Positions 17,720-29,140 are shown, counted from the first letter of the stretch. The stretch is DNA of 64,000 nucleotides from Polynucleobacter duraquae (GCF_000973625.1 NZ_CP007501.1:620001-684000); one strand, 5' to 3'. The notes: a model not told the origin generated them from the sequence alone. A program made the numbers and translations.

Positions 17720-17725
17720 TATAAT
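17720..17725 (+). promoter_or_regulatory. Consensus -10 box (TATAAT) before the rimP leader
   Basis: A perfect TATAAT lies between rluB and rimP, upstream of three hairpins. No good -35 hexamer is visible at 15-19 bases, so this is a weak promoter call. Confidence 0.4.
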
Positions 17726-17734
17726 TTTGGTCTT

Positions 17735-17841
17735 ACAGCAGTTCGCTGCTGTTTTAAGTTGTTACCGACTGATGTTGCGATCAACGTAAGTCGGCCTGTT
17801 CTGAATTTCGAGAATATGGGCTTTGAAGCCCATTTTTTTTT
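17735..17841 (+). ncRNA. Structured leader RNA/candidate attenuator upstream of rimP-nusA-infB
   Basis: Three consecutive hairpins are visible. The first (17735-17752) is a 7-bp stem ACAGCAG/CTGCTGT closed by a UUCG tetraloop and followed by four Ts. The second (17765-17794) is CCGACT/AGTCGG with an inner GTTG/CAAC stem. The third (17816-17833) is ATGGGCT/AGCCCAT followed by nine Ts. The third is a textbook terminator only 25 bases before the rimP start. The layout fits a leader ended by a conditional terminator, or a short independent RNA. NusA is known to autoregulate its operon in E. coli; control here is inferred. Confidence 0.5.
17816..17841 (+). terminator. Rho-independent terminator in the rimP leader
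   Basis: A 7-bp GC-containing stem with a TTGA loop is followed by nine Ts. It stands between rluB and rimP and ends 24 bases before the rimP GTG. It ends the upstream transcript and may also attenuate transcription into rimP. Confidence 0.8.
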
Positions 17842-17865
17842 GCCGTTTTGGGTTGAAGGGTATTC

Positions 17866-18357
17866 GTGAAGGATCAGCGGATTATTTCTGCAGAGGTAGA
17901 AAACTTAGGGTACACGCTAGTTGATATTGAGCGTGAAGCCGGAGGTTTACTGCGCGTCACGATTGAAAACCCAGATTACGAGCGCTTGATTAATGTCCAG
18001 GATTGCGAAAAGGTAAGTCATCAACTGAGCTACACCTTGCCAGTTGAAAACATTCCCTTTGAGCGTCTAGAGATTTCTTCTCCTGGTCTAGATCGCCCTG
18101 TTAAATCAGCGGCTGATTACGAGCGCTTCTCCGGAATGGAAGTGGACTTGAAATTGCGGGTTGCCGCTGGCGATCGCAAGAAGTTTCGTGGTGTGTTGCA
18201 AGGTTTGCTGAGTGGTGAGTTGGATTCACCTGATGCGAAATTTGGTTTGTTGTTTGAAGGCGCCGATGGCGCTGAGTCTCAATTGGAGTTTTCTTTAGCC
18301 GAGGTCGATAAGACTCGGTTGGTCCCTGTTATTGATTTCAAAGGAAGAAAGTCATGA
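17866..18357 (+). CDS. rimP: Ribosome maturation factor
   Basis: A 163-residue 30S assembly factor. RimP features are [21 protein letters not shown] in the N-terminal domain, [17 protein letters not shown] near residue 43, and the signature [23 protein letters not shown] near residues 66-88, with an SH3-like C-terminal domain. The start is a GTG at 17866. It heads the rimP-nusA-infB-rbfA-truB block, and its stop overlaps the nusA ATG by four bases. Confidence 0.94.
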   Translation: MKDQRIISAEVENLGYTLVDIEREAGGLLRVTIENPDYERLINVQDCEKVSHQLSYTLPVENIPFERLEISSPGLDRPVKSAADYERFSGMEVDLKLRVAAGDRKKFRGVLQGLLSGELDSPDAKFGLLFEGADGAESQLEFSLAEVDKTRLVPVIDFKGRKS

Positions 18358-19835
18358 GCCGAGAAGTTCTCATGTTGGCAGACGCCTTAGCGCGTGAAAA
18401 GAACGTAGATCAAGCGATTGTGTTTGAGGCGCTAGAAATGGCGTTGGCATCAGCCACTAAGAAACGTTATCCGACAGAAGATGTGGATATTCGTGTATCG
18501 ATTGATCGCGAGTCTGGTGAATACGAAACCTTCCGTCGTTGGTTGGTTGTTCCTGATGAAGCGGGTCTCCAAGAGCCTGATAAAGAAATTCTGCATTTCG
18601 AAGCCCTCGAGCAATTTCCGGATATGGAAGTTGGCGAATACATTGAAGAACAAATTGAGTCTTTAGCCTTTGGCCGTATTGGCGCACAAGCTGCTAAGCA
18701 AGTAATCTTGCAACGCATTCGGGATGCTGAGCGTGAGCAAATTCTGAACGACTACCTTGAGCGTGGCGAAAAAGTCATGACCGGTACTGTAAAGCGTGCC
18801 GACAAAAATGGTTTGATTATTGAGTCTGGTCGCGTTGAAGCCCTATTGCGTCGCGATCAAATGATTCCAAAAGAGAATCTGCGTTCTGGCGACCGTGTTC
18901 GTGCTTATATCCTCAAAGTAGACCGTGAAGCCCGTGGCCCACAGATTGAGCTCTCGCGTACTTGCCCAGATTTCTTGATCAAGTTATTCGAGAACGAAGT
19001 TCCAGAAATGGAACAAGGTTTATTAGAGATTAAGGGTGCGGCACGTGATCCTGGTATCCGCGCAAAGATTGCTGTGATTACTTATGATAAGCGCATTGAT
19101 CCAATCGGTACCTGCGTTGGCGTTCGTGGCACACGCGTTACTGCAGTGCGTAACGAAGTAGCTGGTGAGGCAGTGGATATTGTGTTGTGGTCTGAAGATC
19201 CAGCGCAGTTTGTGATTGGTGCCTTAGCTCCAGCACAAGTATCTTCTATTGTGGTTGACGAAGAGCGTCACGCTATGGACGTAGTGGTTGATGAAGAGAA
19301 CTTGGCAATTGCGATTGGCCGTAGCGGACAGAACGTCCGCTTGGCTAGTGAATTGACTGGTTGGCAGATCAACATCATGACTCCAGAAGAATCTGCTGAG
19401 AAAACTGAAAAAGAAGCCGCTTCTGTACGTCAATTATTCATGGATAAATTGGACGTTGACCAAGAAGTTGCTGATATCTTGATTGAAGAAGGTTTCAACA
19501 CATTGGAAGAGGTTGCTTACGTACCCCTTTCTGAAATGTTAGAAATTGATTCTTTTGATGAAGACACCGTAAACGAATTGCGTACTCGTGCGCGCGACTC
19601 TCTCTTAACTATGGAATTAGCTAAAGAAGAGCGTGTTGGCGAAGTCTCACAAGATTTACGTTCCCTTGAGGGAATGACCACTGAATTGGTTGCAAAGCTT
19701 GCTGACAATCAAGTTCATACCCGTGACGACTTAGCTGAACTGGCTGTTGATGAGCTAGTTGAGGCGACACAAATTGACGAAGAAACCGCGAAAACGCTCA
19801 TCATGAAAGCGCGCGAACATTGGTTTACTTCATGA
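18354..19835 (+). CDS. nusA: Transcription termination/antitermination factor NusA
   Basis: A 493-residue RNA polymerase-binding factor, nearly the same length as E. coli NusA (495). Domains in order: N-terminal polymerase-binding domain (about 1-130), S1 domain ([24 protein letters not shown] near 142), two KH domains ([13 protein letters not shown] near 256 and [19 protein letters not shown] near 318), and two C-terminal acidic helix-hairpin-helix repeats ([17 protein letters not shown] and the [21 protein letters not shown] region). It acts in pausing, termination and antitermination. Translationally coupled to rimP. Confidence 0.97.
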   Translation: MSREVLMLADALAREKNVDQAIVFEALEMALASATKKRYPTEDVDIRVSIDRESGEYETFRRWLVVPDEAGLQEPDKEILHFEALEQFPDMEVGEYIEEQIESLAFGRIGAQAAKQVILQRIRDAEREQILNDYLERGEKVMTGTVKRADKNGLIIESGRVEALLRRDQMIPKENLRSGDRVRAYILKVDREARGPQIELSRTCPDFLIKLFENEVPEMEQGLLEIKGAARDPGIRAKIAVITYDKRIDPIGTCVGVRGTRVTAVRNEVAGEAVDIVLWSEDPAQFVIGALAPAQVSSIVVDEERHAMDVVVDEENLAIAIGRSGQNVRLASELTGWQINIMTPEESAEKTEKEAASVRQLFMDKLDVDQEVADILIEEGFNTLEEVAYVPLSEMLEIDSFDEDTVNELRTRARDSLLTMELAKEERVGEVSQDLRSLEGMTTELVAKLADNQVHTRDDLAELAVDELVEATQIDEETAKTLIMKAREHWFTS

Positions 19836-19848
19836 GAGGAAGTAGTGC

Positions 19849-22626
19849 ATGGCAACAACAGTAAAAGTACTCGCTAAAGAATTAAAACGTACCGCGCCAG
19901 ATCTTCTGGAGCAATTGAAGGCGGCCGGTATCGAAAAAGGTTCCGAGGACGACAGCATTACCGAAAAGGACAAGACTGTCCTGCTTGAGCATTTGCAGAA
20001 AGAGCATGGCAGTGCTGATACAGGTAGTCGTAAAAAGATTACATTAATCAAGCGCGAAAACTCTGAGATTCGTCAGGCAGATTCTGCTGGGCGCACTCGC
20101 ACCGTTCAGGTTGAGGTTCGTAAAAAGCGCGTGCTCGTTAAAGCCGGAGAGAAAGCTCCCCAAGAGACTCCCGCCCCAGCGGCCAAGGAAGTTTCTCCTG
20201 CAGCATCTGCTAAACCCATTCTTTCTGCTGAAGAGTTAGAAAAACGCGCAGCTGAAGCTACTCGTCAAGCTGAATTATTGGCTCGTCAAGAAGCTGAAAT
20301 GAAGGCGGCAGTAGATGCTCGCCAAAAAGAGGCTGATGCGGCAGCAGCTGCAAGTGCAGCTGAGCCGGTAGACGGAAAATCCGCTAAGTCAGATGGAGAT
20401 GCTGCAGCAGTTAAATCTGCTGAAAAGAAAGCGAAAGCTGATAAGGCTGCTAAAGATATCGCTGATGCTAATAAGGCGCAGTTAGCGGATATTACAAAAC
20501 GTCGTGCCGCTGCTGAAGCTGAAGCTCTAGCGATTCGCGACATGATGAGTACACCCGCTCGTGTTCTCAAAGCACCAAGTGAACTTGCTGCTGAAGAGGC
20601 CAAAAAAGGCACTTTGCATAAACCTGCCAAGGCTGAAGGTGCTGACGATAAGAAAAAAGCAGTTCCTAAGGTTGGTGGTAAGACAATCAAGTCTGCAGAG
20701 ACTTCATCTACTTGGCAAGAAGAGGGCGCCAAGAAACCGGGTGGCCTCAAGACTCGTGGCGACAGCTCTGGTGGCGTGGGTGGTTGGCGTTCAGGCGGTG
20801 GCAGAAGAAAGCAACGTCAAATTGCTGAAGCCAATGTCGATACCAATTTCCAGGTACCTACTGAAGCTATTGTGCGTGATGTCAATGTTCCAGAAACCAT
20901 TACTGTTGCTGAATTAGCTCACGCTATGGCCGTGAAGAGCGCTGAGGTGATTAAGCTCTTGATGGGTATGGGTCAGATGGTCACGATCAACCAGATCTTG
21001 GATCAAGATACGGCAATGATCATTGTTGAGGAAATGGGCCACACAGCGCATGCTGCCAAGTTAGATGATCCTGATTTAGATTTAGGTACAGCTGGTCACG
21101 ATGCAGAGTTATTGCCACGTCCACCAGTAGTCACTGTGATGGGTCACGTTGACCACGGTAAAACATCTTTGCTCGATAAGATTCGTGCGGCTAAGGTTGC
21201 TACTGGCGAGGCCGGTGGTATTACTCAGCATATTGGCGCCTATCACGTTGAAACTCCACGTGGCATGATTACCTTCCTCGATACTCCGGGTCACGAAGCC
21301 TTTACGGCCATGCGTGCTCGCGGTGCTAAGGCAACGGATATCGTGATCTTGGTAGTTGCGGCAGATGATGGTGTGATGCCACAAACCAGAGAAGCGATTC
21401 ACCATGCCCAAGCAGCGGGTGTTCCTATTGTTGTTGCAATCAATAAGATCGATAAGCCTGAGGCTAATCTAGAGCGAGTCAAAACTGAATTAGTAGCTGA
21501 ACAAGTAGTGCCTGAGGAATATGGTGGGGATGTACCATTCATTGGTGTTTCTGCCAAAACAGGCGACGGTATCGATGCATTGCTCGAGAACGTACTCTTG
21601 CAAGCTGAGGTTTTAGAGCTCAAAGCGGCGCAAGAAGCTCCAGCTCAAGGTCTAGTAATTGAAGCCCGCTTAGATAAAGGACGTGGTCCAGTTGCTACTG
21701 TTCTTGTTCAATCTGGAACGCTCAAGCGTGGTGACATGTTGCTAGCCGGCTCAACCTACGGTCGTGTTCGTGCGATGTTGGATGAAAACGGCAAGCCATG
21801 TAATGAAGCTGGCCCATCTATCCCTGTAGAGATTCAAGGTTTATCTGAAGTTCCTGCAGCTGGTGAATCAGTGCAAGTGGTCCCTGACGAGCGTAAAGCA
21901 CGTGAGATCGCACTGTTCCGTCAAGGTAAATTCCGTGATGTGAAGTTAGCCAAACAGCAAGCATTCAAACTCGAAACCATGATGGAAAATATGGAAGAGG
22001 GCGCGATAGAAGCTAAGTTATTGCCGCTGATCATTAAGGCAGACGTACAAGGCTCTCAGGAAGCATTGTCACAGTCATTGCAAAAGCTCTCTACTGCAGA
22101 GGTGAAAGTTCAAATCGTTCATGCAGCAGTGGGCGGTATTACTGAAACTGACGTGAACTTAGCAGTGGCTTCTAAGGCAGTGATCATTGGCTTTAACTCT
22201 CGCGCGGATGGTGCGGCGCGTAAGTTGGCTGAGAATAATGGTGTAGATATTCGTTATCACAACATTATTTATGACGCAGTTGATGAAGTGAAGGCAGCCT
22301 TGAGCGGTATGTTGACACCAGATAAGAAAGAAGAAATCACCGGTATGGTGGAGATCCGTCAAGTCTTCTTGGTATCTAAAGTTGGCGCGATTGCAGGTTG
22401 CTTAGTGCTCGACGGTGTTGTCAAGCGTAACTCTAGCGTTCGCTTATTGCGTGAAAACGTAGTGATCTGGAGCGGTGAGTTAGATTCTCTCAAGCGCTTT
22501 AAAGATGATGCAAAAGAAGTTCGTGCTGGTGTTGAGTGTGGCTTGTCATTAAAAGGCTATAACGACATCAAAGAAGGCGATCAACTGGAAGCATTTGAAG
22601 TCACTGAAGTCGCTAGAACACTGTAA
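19849..22626 (+). CDS. infB: Translation initiation factor IF-2
   Basis: A 925-residue GTPase that brings initiator tRNA to the ribosome. It has an IF2_N domain at the start ([20 protein letters not shown]), a long Ala/Lys/Glu-rich linker (about residues 100-300) and a second IF2_N-like region near 345-400. The G domain follows, with GHVDHGKT near 430, DTPGHEAF near 477, NKID near 531 and SAK near 566, then domains II-IV. All five G motifs are intact. It starts 13 bp after nusA with a GAGGAAG ribosome site. Confidence 0.97.
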   Translation: MATTVKVLAKELKRTAPDLLEQLKAAGIEKGSEDDSITEKDKTVLLEHLQKEHGSADTGSRKKITLIKRENSEIRQADSAGRTRTVQVEVRKKRVLVKAGEKAPQETPAPAAKEVSPAASAKPILSAEELEKRAAEATRQAELLARQEAEMKAAVDARQKEADAAAAASAAEPVDGKSAKSDGDAAAVKSAEKKAKADKAAKDIADANKAQLADITKRRAAAEAEALAIRDMMSTPARVLKAPSELAAEEAKKGTLHKPAKAEGADDKKKAVPKVGGKTIKSAETSSTWQEEGAKKPGGLKTRGDSSGGVGGWRSGGGRRKQRQIAEANVDTNFQVPTEAIVRDVNVPETITVAELAHAMAVKSAEVIKLLMGMGQMVTINQILDQDTAMIIVEEMGHTAHAAKLDDPDLDLGTAGHDAELLPRPPVVTVMGHVDHGKTSLLDKIRAAKVATGEAGGITQHIGAYHVETPRGMITFLDTPGHEAFTAMRARGAKATDIVILVVAADDGVMPQTREAIHHAQAAGVPIVVAINKIDKPEANLERVKTELVAEQVVPEEYGGDVPFIGVSAKTGDGIDALLENVLLQAEVLELKAAQEAPAQGLVIEARLDKGRGPVATVLVQSGTLKRGDMLLAGSTYGRVRAMLDENGKPCNEAGPSIPVEIQGLSEVPAAGESVQVVPDERKAREIALFRQGKFRDVKLAKQQAFKLETMMENMEEGAIEAKLLPLIIKADVQGSQEALSQSLQKLSTAEVKVQIVHAAVGGITETDVNLAVASKAVIIGFNSRADGAARKLAENNGVDIRYHNIIYDAVDEVKAALSGMLTPDKKEEITGMVEIRQVFLVSKVGAIAGCLVLDGVVKRNSSVRLLRENVVIWSGELDSLKRFKDDAKEVRAGVECGLSLKGYNDIKEGDQLEAFEVTEVARTL

Positions 22627-22640
22627 GAGCTACCTAGTTA

Positions 22641-23009
22641 ATGCATAAAACTAGCCCTCATCGTAACCAGCGTCTCGCCGATCAAATCCAGCGAGATCTG
22701 GCCGAGCTGATTCCTCGTGAATTGCGTAGCCCGAGCCTGGGTTTGATTACCTTACAAAGTATCGAACTCACGCCAGATTTGGCGCACGCAAAAGTCTTCT
22801 TTACTGTTTTGGGCGTTGAGCCCGAGGTAGCATTGAAGGCACTCCAGGATAAAGCGGGTTACTTGCACTCATTATTGTTTAAGCGTTTGCATATTCATAC
22901 TGTGCCAACCCTGCATTTCCACTATGACAGTTCTGTTGAGCACGGTATCGAAATGTCTCGCTTAATTGATCAAGCGGTGGATAGTGATCGCAAAGACGAG
23001 AACGCGTAA
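22641..23009 (+). CDS. rbfA: Ribosome-binding factor A
   Basis: A 122-residue KH-fold 30S maturation factor needed for 16S rRNA 5'-end processing and cold adaptation. Family marks are [17 protein letters not shown] at the N-terminus, [21 protein letters not shown] near residue 36, and [20 protein letters not shown] near 95. It lies 14 bp after infB and 6 bp before truB, the usual order. Confidence 0.95.
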   Translation: MHKTSPHRNQRLADQIQRDLAELIPRELRSPSLGLITLQSIELTPDLAHAKVFFTVLGVEPEVALKALQDKAGYLHSLLFKRLHIHTVPTLHFHYDSSVEHGIEMSRLIDQAVDSDRKDENA

Positions 23010-23015
23010 ATAGAT

Positions 23016-23927
23016 ATGTCTGTACGTATTGACGGCGTTGTCTTGCTTGATAAACCTGCTGGCATGAGCTCGCAAGGCGCAGTCACAGCGGTGAAGCGTG
23101 CATTTAATGCAGAAAAAGCTGGTCATACAGGTACATTGGATCCAATGGCTACAGGCTTACTTCCCATTTGCTTAGGTGAGGCAACGAAATACTCTCAGGA
23201 TTTATTGGAAGCAGATAAGACTTACATCGCTCAAGTGAAATTTGGTCAGCGTACTGATACCGGCGATGCTGAAGGCCTCATCATTGAAGAGTTGCCGCCC
23301 CCAGTATTTGCTGATGAAGTTGCCTTGAAGTTAGCGCTAGAGTCATTATTACCAGCATTTACTGGCCCCATCAGTCAGGTTCCACCAATGTATTCTGCGC
23401 TTAAGCGCGATGGTAAGCCTTTATATGAATATGCTCGTGCTGGTGTTGAGTTGGAGCGTGCCCCACGAAATATTACGATTCATGCGATTCGTTGGACCAA
23501 TATCAATTGGCCGGAAGCTACTTTAGAAGTCAGCTGCAGTAAAGGTACTTACATCCGCGTCTTGGCAGAAGATATTGGTAAAGCTTTGGGTTGTGGTGCG
23601 CATTTAGTTGGCTTGCGCCGCACTGAAGTAGGTCACCTCACTTTAGAGCAGTCTTTCACAATCGAATCTATCCAGAAAGGCTTGCAAGAAAGCTCAAGCT
23701 ATATCTTGCCAGTCGATGCACTCTTGCAAACCTTGCCGCATCTAACGGTAGATGAGCAGCAGGCAAAACGTTTGGAGATGGGTCAACGAGTTCCACTCAA
23801 TTTACCCTCGATAGAAGCTCTAGTGCGTATCTATCGCGCAACTGCTGCTCCCCACAACTTTATCGGCACTGGAGATTGGCGCTCTGGGGTATTGCATCCC
23901 AAGCGTTTAATTTCTTCTGCCCATTAA
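23016..23927 (+). CDS. truB: tRNA pseudouridine(55) synthase
   Basis: A 303-residue enzyme that makes pseudouridine 55 in the T loop of tRNAs. The catalytic Asp42 lies in GHTGTLDPMATGLLP (residues 36-50). Other family motifs are LDKPAGMSSQGAV near 11, QVPPMYSALKRDGKPLYEYAR near 117, and SCSKGTYIRVLAEDIG near 172, plus a C-terminal PUA-like domain. Last gene of the rimP operon block. Confidence 0.96.
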   Translation: MSVRIDGVVLLDKPAGMSSQGAVTAVKRAFNAEKAGHTGTLDPMATGLLPICLGEATKYSQDLLEADKTYIAQVKFGQRTDTGDAEGLIIEELPPPVFADEVALKLALESLLPAFTGPISQVPPMYSALKRDGKPLYEYARAGVELERAPRNITIHAIRWTNINWPEATLEVSCSKGTYIRVLAEDIGKALGCGAHLVGLRRTEVGHLTLEQSFTIESIQKGLQESSSYILPVDALLQTLPHLTVDEQQAKRLEMGQRVPLNLPSIEALVRIYRATAAPHNFIGTGDWRSGVLHPKRLISSAH

Positions 23928-23990
23928 ATCATTTTGACTTATTTGTTCATTAACCTTAATTAACCCTATTCTTAACTTCAGAAGCTTCAC

Positions 23991-25808
23991 ATGACTAAAC
24001 GCGCACTTCGTAATATCGCCATCATCGCCCACGTTGACCACGGTAAAACTACTTTGGTTGACCAACTCTTGCGCCAATCTGGCACATTCCGCTCAAATGA
24101 AAAAATGACCGAACGCGTCATGGACTCAAACGATTTGGAAAAAGAGCGTGGCATTACTATTTTGTCCAAGAACTGTGCAGTGGAATATGACGGCACACAC
24201 ATCAACATCGTAGACACACCAGGACACGCCGACTTCGGTGGTGAAGTAGAACGTGTGCTCTCCATGGTTGACGGTGTTTTGCTCTTGGTTGATGCGGTTG
24301 AAGGCCCAATGCCGCAAACTCGCTTCGTAACCAAGAAAGCTCTAGCCCTTGGTTTGAAGCCTATCGTTGTGATTAACAAGGTTGACCGTCCAGGTGCACG
24401 TTGTGACTATGTAATCAATGCTACTTTTGAATTGTTTGACAAGTTAGGCGCTTCGGAAGAACAGCTTGATTTCCCAATTATCTATGCATCAGGCTTGAAC
24501 GGCTATGCAGGAACTACAGAGGATGTCCGTGAAGGTAATATGCGTCCATTGTTTGACGCTGTTCTGAAATACGTACCTGTGCGTGATGATGATCCAGATG
24601 GTCCTTTGCAATTCCAGATTTCTTCAATCGACTACAACAGTTATGTCGGTAAGATTGGTGTTGGCCGTATTAGCCGTGGACGTGTGAAGTCAGGCATGGA
24701 AGTAGTCTGTATGAATGGTCCTGATGGCGTGCCATTTAAAGGCCGTATCAACCAAGTATTGAAATTTAAAGGTTTAGAGCGTGAAATCGTTGACGAGGCT
24801 TTTGCCGGCGATATTGCTCTCATCAACGGTATTGAAGAGTTGGCGATAGGTACAACGGTTTGCGCGGTCGATAAACCAGATCCATTACCAATGCTCAAGA
24901 TTGATGAGCCTACTTTAACCATGAACTTCATGGTGAACACCAGCCCATTAGCTGGTCGTGAAGGCAAGTTCGTGACTAGCCGCCAGATTCGTGAGCGTCT
25001 TGATCGTGAATTGAAAGCCAACATGGCGTTGCGCGTAAAAGAAACTGATGATGACACCGTGTTTGAAGTGTCAGGTCGCGGTGAGTTGCACCTTACTATC
25101 TTGGTAGAGACTATGCGTCGTGAAGGCTATGAGATGGCAGTTTCCCGTCCTCGCGTTGTCTTCCACGAAGAGAATGGCGTCAAGATGGAGCCGTACGAGA
25201 ACTTAACGGTTGACGTAGAAGATGCTACCCAAGGTTCTGTGATGGAAGACTTGGGTAAGCGTAAGGGCGAGTTACAAGATATGGTGAGTGACGGAAAAGG
25301 TCGTACCCGTCTTGAGTACCGTATTCCTGCGCGTGGTTTGATTGGCTTCCAAGGCGACTTTATGACTATGACTCGCGGTAACGGTTTGATGAGTCATACA
25401 TTTGATTCATATGCTCCAGCTAAAGATGGCATCTTGGGCGAACGTCACAACGGTGTATTGATTAGCCAAGATGACGGCGAAGCTGTTGCCTATGCTATTT
25501 GGAAACTACAAGACCGTGGTCGTATGTTTGTAAAACATGGTGACCCTGTTTATGAAGGCATGGTGATTGGTATCCATAGTCGCGATAACGACTTGGTTGT
25601 GAACCCGATCAAAGGTAAGCAATTAACGAACGTACGTTCTTCAGGAACTGACGAAGCGGTTCGTTTGGTGACACCAATTGATTTAACTTTGGAATACGCT
25701 GTTGAATTCATTAGCGATGATGAGTTGGTAGAAGTAACACCGAAAAGCGTTCGAATCCGCAAGCGTTATCTGAAGGAGCATGACCGTAAGAAAGCTTCTC
25801 GCGAGTAA
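23991..25808 (+). CDS. typA: Ribosome-associated GTPase TypA/BipA
   Basis: A 605-residue translational GTPase involved in 50S assembly and stress adaptation. G1 is AHVDHGKT at residues 13-20, switch [14 protein letters not shown] near 72, and G4 NKVD near 128. The EF-G-like domains III and V follow, and the BipA-specific C-terminal domain contains [16 protein letters not shown] near 447 and [10 protein letters not shown]. It is downstream of truB with a 63-bp gap and is followed by a strong terminator. Confidence 0.96.
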   Translation: MTKRALRNIAIIAHVDHGKTTLVDQLLRQSGTFRSNEKMTERVMDSNDLEKERGITILSKNCAVEYDGTHINIVDTPGHADFGGEVERVLSMVDGVLLLVDAVEGPMPQTRFVTKKALALGLKPIVVINKVDRPGARCDYVINATFELFDKLGASEEQLDFPIIYASGLNGYAGTTEDVREGNMRPLFDAVLKYVPVRDDDPDGPLQFQISSIDYNSYVGKIGVGRISRGRVKSGMEVVCMNGPDGVPFKGRINQVLKFKGLEREIVDEAFAGDIALINGIEELAIGTTVCAVDKPDPLPMLKIDEPTLTMNFMVNTSPLAGREGKFVTSRQIRERLDRELKANMALRVKETDDDTVFEVSGRGELHLTILVETMRREGYEMAVSRPRVVFHEENGVKMEPYENLTVDVEDATQGSVMEDLGKRKGELQDMVSDGKGRTRLEYRIPARGLIGFQGDFMTMTRGNGLMSHTFDSYAPAKDGILGERHNGVLISQDDGEAVAYAIWKLQDRGRMFVKHGDPVYEGMVIGIHSRDNDLVVNPIKGKQLTNVRSSGTDEAVRLVTPIDLTLEYAVEFISDDELVEVTPKSVRIRKRYLKEHDRKKASRE

Positions 25809-25858
25809 TTTCGCAAAGTTGCTACACTGAGGCGCTTTAATCAGTCATCTAGTGAGTT

Positions 25859-25892
25859 AATAAGAGTCACCTTTGGGTGGCTCTTATTTTTC
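25859..25892 (+). terminator. Rho-independent terminator after typA
   Basis: A long stem (AATAAGAG plus CACC pairing with GGTG plus CTCTTATT, one G-T wobble) closes a TTTG loop and is followed by a run of Ts. Confidence 0.88.
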
Positions 25893-25935
25893 CTCCAGAG
25901 CAATATTCTTAAAATCTTAGTAAATTAATTATTTC

Positions 25936-28299
25936 ATGCTGCCATCTATTGAACAACGCCTTGCCCAAGAGTTATCTGCTAAACCTGCACAAGTGGCTGC
26001 CGCCATTGCATTAATGGATGAAGGTGCAACCGTTCCCTTTATTGCACGTTATCGCAAAGAGGCAACTGGTGGTTTGGACGATACGCAGTTACGTTTACTA
26101 GAAGATCGACTTAGTTATTTGAGAGAATTAGAAGAGCGTCGCAAAGCGATCGTTACTTCGATTGAAGAGCAGGGCAAGATGACGCCAGAGTTGCTTAAAT
26201 CTATTATGTTGGCTGAGGATAAGACCCGCTTAGAGGATCTCTATCTCCCCTATAAACTCAAGCGTCGCACTAAGGCACAAATTGCTCTAGAGGCTGGGTT
26301 AGAGCCTTTGGCTAATGATTTATTGGCTAACCCCATGCTGGATCCAGAAGCGGAAGCAACCAAATACCTCAAAGAGGCATTTACATCCGATCAAGGTGAT
26401 AACCCAGGTGTAGTCGATACCAAGGCCGCTCTTGAAGGTGCGCGTCAGATTTTGATGGAGCGCTTTGCTGAAGATGCCGGACTGGTGCAATCACTTAGAA
26501 CGTATTTGCAAGAGCACGGTGTCGTGGAATCTAAAGTGATTGCTGGTAAAGAGCAAGAGGGTGAGAAATTTGCGGACTACTTCGATTACTCAGAGCCTAT
26601 CTCGGCAATTCCGTCGCATCGTGCTTTGGCATTATTTCGAGGTCGTCGCGAGCAAATGCTCATGGTCAACTTGCGTCTAGATACCGAAGAAGAAAAGCCT
26701 AAATGGGACGCACCGCATAATCCTTGCGAGTCTCGTATTGCCAATCAGTTCAAGATTAAAAATGAAGGCCGCCCTGCTGATCATTGGCTCGCAGAGACTG
26801 TGCGTTGGACTTGGCGTATCAAGTGCTCTATGCATTTGGAGTCCGAGCTGATGAGTGCATTGCGTGAGCGCTCAGAGGCTGAGGCAATTAATGTCTTTGC
26901 ACGTAATCTCAAGGCTTTGCTGTTAGCTGCACCTGCAGGACCAAAGGTCACGATTGGCCTTGATCCCGGCATGAGGACGGGCGTTAAAGTTGCCGTGGTA
27001 GATGCGACAGGCAAAGTGGTAGATACCGATGTGATTTATCCACACCAACCCAAGAATGATTGGGATGGCTCACTGCATACGCTGGCTAAATTAGCTGAGA
27101 AACATCAGGCTAACTTAATCTCTATCGGCAACGGTACAGCCTCACGTGAGACTGATAAGTTAGCGCAAGATTTAATCAAAGCTAAACCTGAACTTAAGCT
27201 AACCAAGATTGTGGTTTCTGAAGCAGGAGCATCGGTTTATTCTGCCTCCGAGTACGCTTCAAAAGAATTACCTGGTATGGATGTGTCACTGCGTGGAGCG
27301 GTATCGATTGCAAGAAGGTTGCAAGATCCTCTGGCTGAGTTAGTGAAGATTGATCCAAAGTCCATTGGCGTGGGCCAATATCAGCATGATGTGATGCAGA
27401 CTCAGTTAGCCAAGTCATTGGTGGCAGTAGTGGAAGATTGCGTCAATGCGGTCGGTGTTGATGTGAACACAGCATCTGCACCCTTATTGGCAAGAGTCTC
27501 AGGTTTGAGTAGTACGGTCGCTGAAGGTATCGTGACCTATCGAGATAGCCATGGTGCTTTTCAGACGCGGGCAGATTTGCGTAGCGTACCGCGCTTAGGA
27601 GATAAGACTTTTGAGCAGGCGGCTGGTTTCTTGCGCATTATGAATGGCAAAGATCCTTTGGATGCCTCTGCTGTCCACCCAGAATCTTATCCTTTAGTGG
27701 AGAAGATTCTGAAAGACATCAAGAAAGGTGTCAAAGAGGTCATTGGTGATATCGCAATACTCAAAGGACTCAATCCAGAAAAGTATGCCGATGAGAAGTT
27801 CGGTCTTCCTACAGTCACCGACATCATTAAAGAACTAGAAAAGCCCGGTCGTGATCCACGCCCTGAGTTCACAACAGCAACATTTAAAGACGGTGTCGAA
27901 AAAATCAGTGACCTGAAAGTGGATATGATTTTAGAGGGCGTTGTCACCAACGTTGCAGCCTTTGGTGCATTCGTAGATATTGGCGTTCATCAGGATGGCT
28001 TAGTTCATATCTCCGCATTGGCCAATACCTTTGTAAAAGACCCGCATACGGTGGTTAAAGCGGGACAGGTTGTGAAGGTCAAAGTAGTGGAGGTGGATGA
28101 GAAGCGCAAACGGATTGCATTAACAATGCGACTTTCTGATGAAGCGCCTAAAGTATCAATAGGCTCAAAACCTGAGCAAAGGGCCAATAGACCTGGCACC
28201 CAAAGAGCTCCAGAAGCTAGAAGACCTCAAGAAGATAGAAGATCTGCGCTTCCCATCAATAATGCAATGGCAGATGCTTTACGAAAATTAAAGGGGTGA
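25936..28299 (+). CDS. tex: Tex family RNA-binding transcriptional accessory protein
   Basis: A 787-residue nucleic-acid-binding protein. Tex marks include [17 protein letters not shown] near residue 34, [18 protein letters not shown] near 101, the YqgF/RNase H-like core [16 protein letters not shown] near 345, the helix-hairpin-helix region with [15 protein letters not shown] near 517, and a C-terminal S1 domain ([20 protein letters not shown] near residue 672). It ends with a short basic tail. It has its own terminator-separated transcription unit. Cellular role: transcription or RNA quality control, broadly conserved but poorly defined. Confidence 0.95.
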   Translation: MLPSIEQRLAQELSAKPAQVAAAIALMDEGATVPFIARYRKEATGGLDDTQLRLLEDRLSYLRELEERRKAIVTSIEEQGKMTPELLKSIMLAEDKTRLEDLYLPYKLKRRTKAQIALEAGLEPLANDLLANPMLDPEAEATKYLKEAFTSDQGDNPGVVDTKAALEGARQILMERFAEDAGLVQSLRTYLQEHGVVESKVIAGKEQEGEKFADYFDYSEPISAIPSHRALALFRGRREQMLMVNLRLDTEEEKPKWDAPHNPCESRIANQFKIKNEGRPADHWLAETVRWTWRIKCSMHLESELMSALRERSEAEAINVFARNLKALLLAAPAGPKVTIGLDPGMRTGVKVAVVDATGKVVDTDVIYPHQPKNDWDGSLHTLAKLAEKHQANLISIGNGTASRETDKLAQDLIKAKPELKLTKIVVSEAGASVYSASEYASKELPGMDVSLRGAVSIARRLQDPLAELVKIDPKSIGVGQYQHDVMQTQLAKSLVAVVEDCVNAVGVDVNTASAPLLARVSGLSSTVAEGIVTYRDSHGAFQTRADLRSVPRLGDKTFEQAAGFLRIMNGKDPLDASAVHPESYPLVEKILKDIKKGVKEVIGDIAILKGLNPEKYADEKFGLPTVTDIIKELEKPGRDPRPEFTTATFKDGVEKISDLKVDMILEGVVTNVAAFGAFVDIGVHQDGLVHISALANTFVKDPHTVVKAGQVVKVKVVEVDEKRKRIALTMRLSDEAPKVSIGSKPEQRANRPGTQRAPEARRPQEDRRSALPINNAMADALRKLKG

Positions 28300-28335
28300 A
28301 ACTCTCATCAGGTGGGGGCTTGAGCCCCTAAGAAT

Positions 28336-28357
28336 AATGTAGTAACATTGCTACATT
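28336..28357. promoter_or_regulatory. Inverted-repeat operator candidate for the phd-vapC pair
   Basis: A 22-bp near-perfect palindrome has arms AATGTAG and CTACATT and a partly symmetrical centre. It ends 22 bases before the antitoxin ATG, where Phd-type antitoxins usually bind to repress their own operon. Confidence 0.6.
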
Positions 28358-28379
28358 AATTATTTTTGTGGAGGCTTCA

Positions 28380-28634
28380 ATGATCACCACTCTATCTAGC
28401 CGAGAATTTAATCAAGATACTGGCAAGGCTAAAAAAGCCTCTGAAACAGGCCCTGTTTTTATTACTGATCGAGGTAAGCCTGCACATGTGCTGATGACTT
28501 TTTCAGACTACCAGCGCATCCTGGGAAAAAGAAAAAACATGTGTGATCTTTTGGGGATGAAAGGTGCGGGTGAAATTCAATTTGAGCCTGCGAAAGTACA
28601 AGGCCTCATCAGACCCATGGGAGATTCTTTGTAA
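28380..28634 (+). CDS. Phd/YefM family antitoxin
   Basis: An 84-residue protein with the Phd N-terminal DNA-binding fold: SSREFNQDTGKAKKAS then GPVFITDRGKPAHVLMTFSDYQ (residues about 22-43). The C-terminal half should bind and neutralise the toxin. I chose the ATG at 28380, which has a GGAGG ribosome site; a GTG at 28368 would place that site inside the gene. Its stop shares one base with the vapC ATG, typical of a type II toxin-antitoxin operon. Confidence 0.88.
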   Translation: MITTLSSREFNQDTGKAKKASETGPVFITDRGKPAHVLMTFSDYQRILGKRKNMCDLLGMKGAGEIQFEPAKVQGLIRPMGDSL

Positions 28635-29050
28635 TGTATTTATTAGATACCAATGTTGTATCTGAATTGAGGAAGTCAGCTGATGGTCGAATCAATAAAG
28701 GCGTTCAGTCCTGGGCTGAAGGAATCTTTCCAGAATTCATGTTCATTTCTGCGATCACAGTATTGGAATTAGAAATTGGCGTTTTACAAATTGAGCGCCG
28801 AGATAAAAAACAGGGGACTGTACTCAGAAGCTGGCTAAATCACAATGTCTTGCCAGCATTCTCCGAGAGAGTCTTGCCAGTTGATCTAGCTGTTGCTCAA
28901 CGCTGTGCTAGCCTTCATGTGCCCAACCCTAAATCAGAGCGAGATGCCATGATTGCAGCTTCTGCTATCGAGAGTCGAATGACTATCGTTACCAGAAACG
29001 TATCTGATTTCAGTCAATCGGGTGTAAAGGTTTTTGATCCCTGGATTTAG
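28634..29050 (+). CDS. vapC: VapC/FitB-type PIN-domain toxin
   Basis: A 138-residue PIN-domain ribonuclease toxin. The acidic metal-binding residues are present: Asp5 in LLDTNVVSEL, Glu45 in ITVLELEIG, Asp104 in RDAMIAA, and Asp125 in TRNVSDF. VapC enzymes cut RNA, often tRNA or rRNA, when the antitoxin is lost. It is joined to the Phd-like antitoxin by a one-base overlap. It appears complete and probably functional. Confidence 0.9.
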   Translation: MYLLDTNVVSELRKSADGRINKGVQSWAEGIFPEFMFISAITVLELEIGVLQIERRDKKQGTVLRSWLNHNVLPAFSERVLPVDLAVAQRCASLHVPNPKSERDAMIAASAIESRMTIVTRNVSDFSQSGVKVFDPWI

Positions 29051-29140
29051 TGAGTCTTGATGAGAATCCAAGGCGCCCCTGATAAGACATCCCTTATAGT
29101 GCAGTAGATATGCTGACGAGTTTACCTAGTTAAAAAATAA

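Noticed and set aside
20286..20750. Long open frame of 154 codons on the strand opposite infB
   Set aside because: It mirrors the Ala/Lys-rich linker of infB, whose codon bias leaves the reverse strand open. No family motifs or start signals.
28315..28328. GGGGC-TTGA-GCCCC hairpin after tex as a terminator
   Set aside because: The short stem is not followed by a T run, so intrinsic termination is doubtful.
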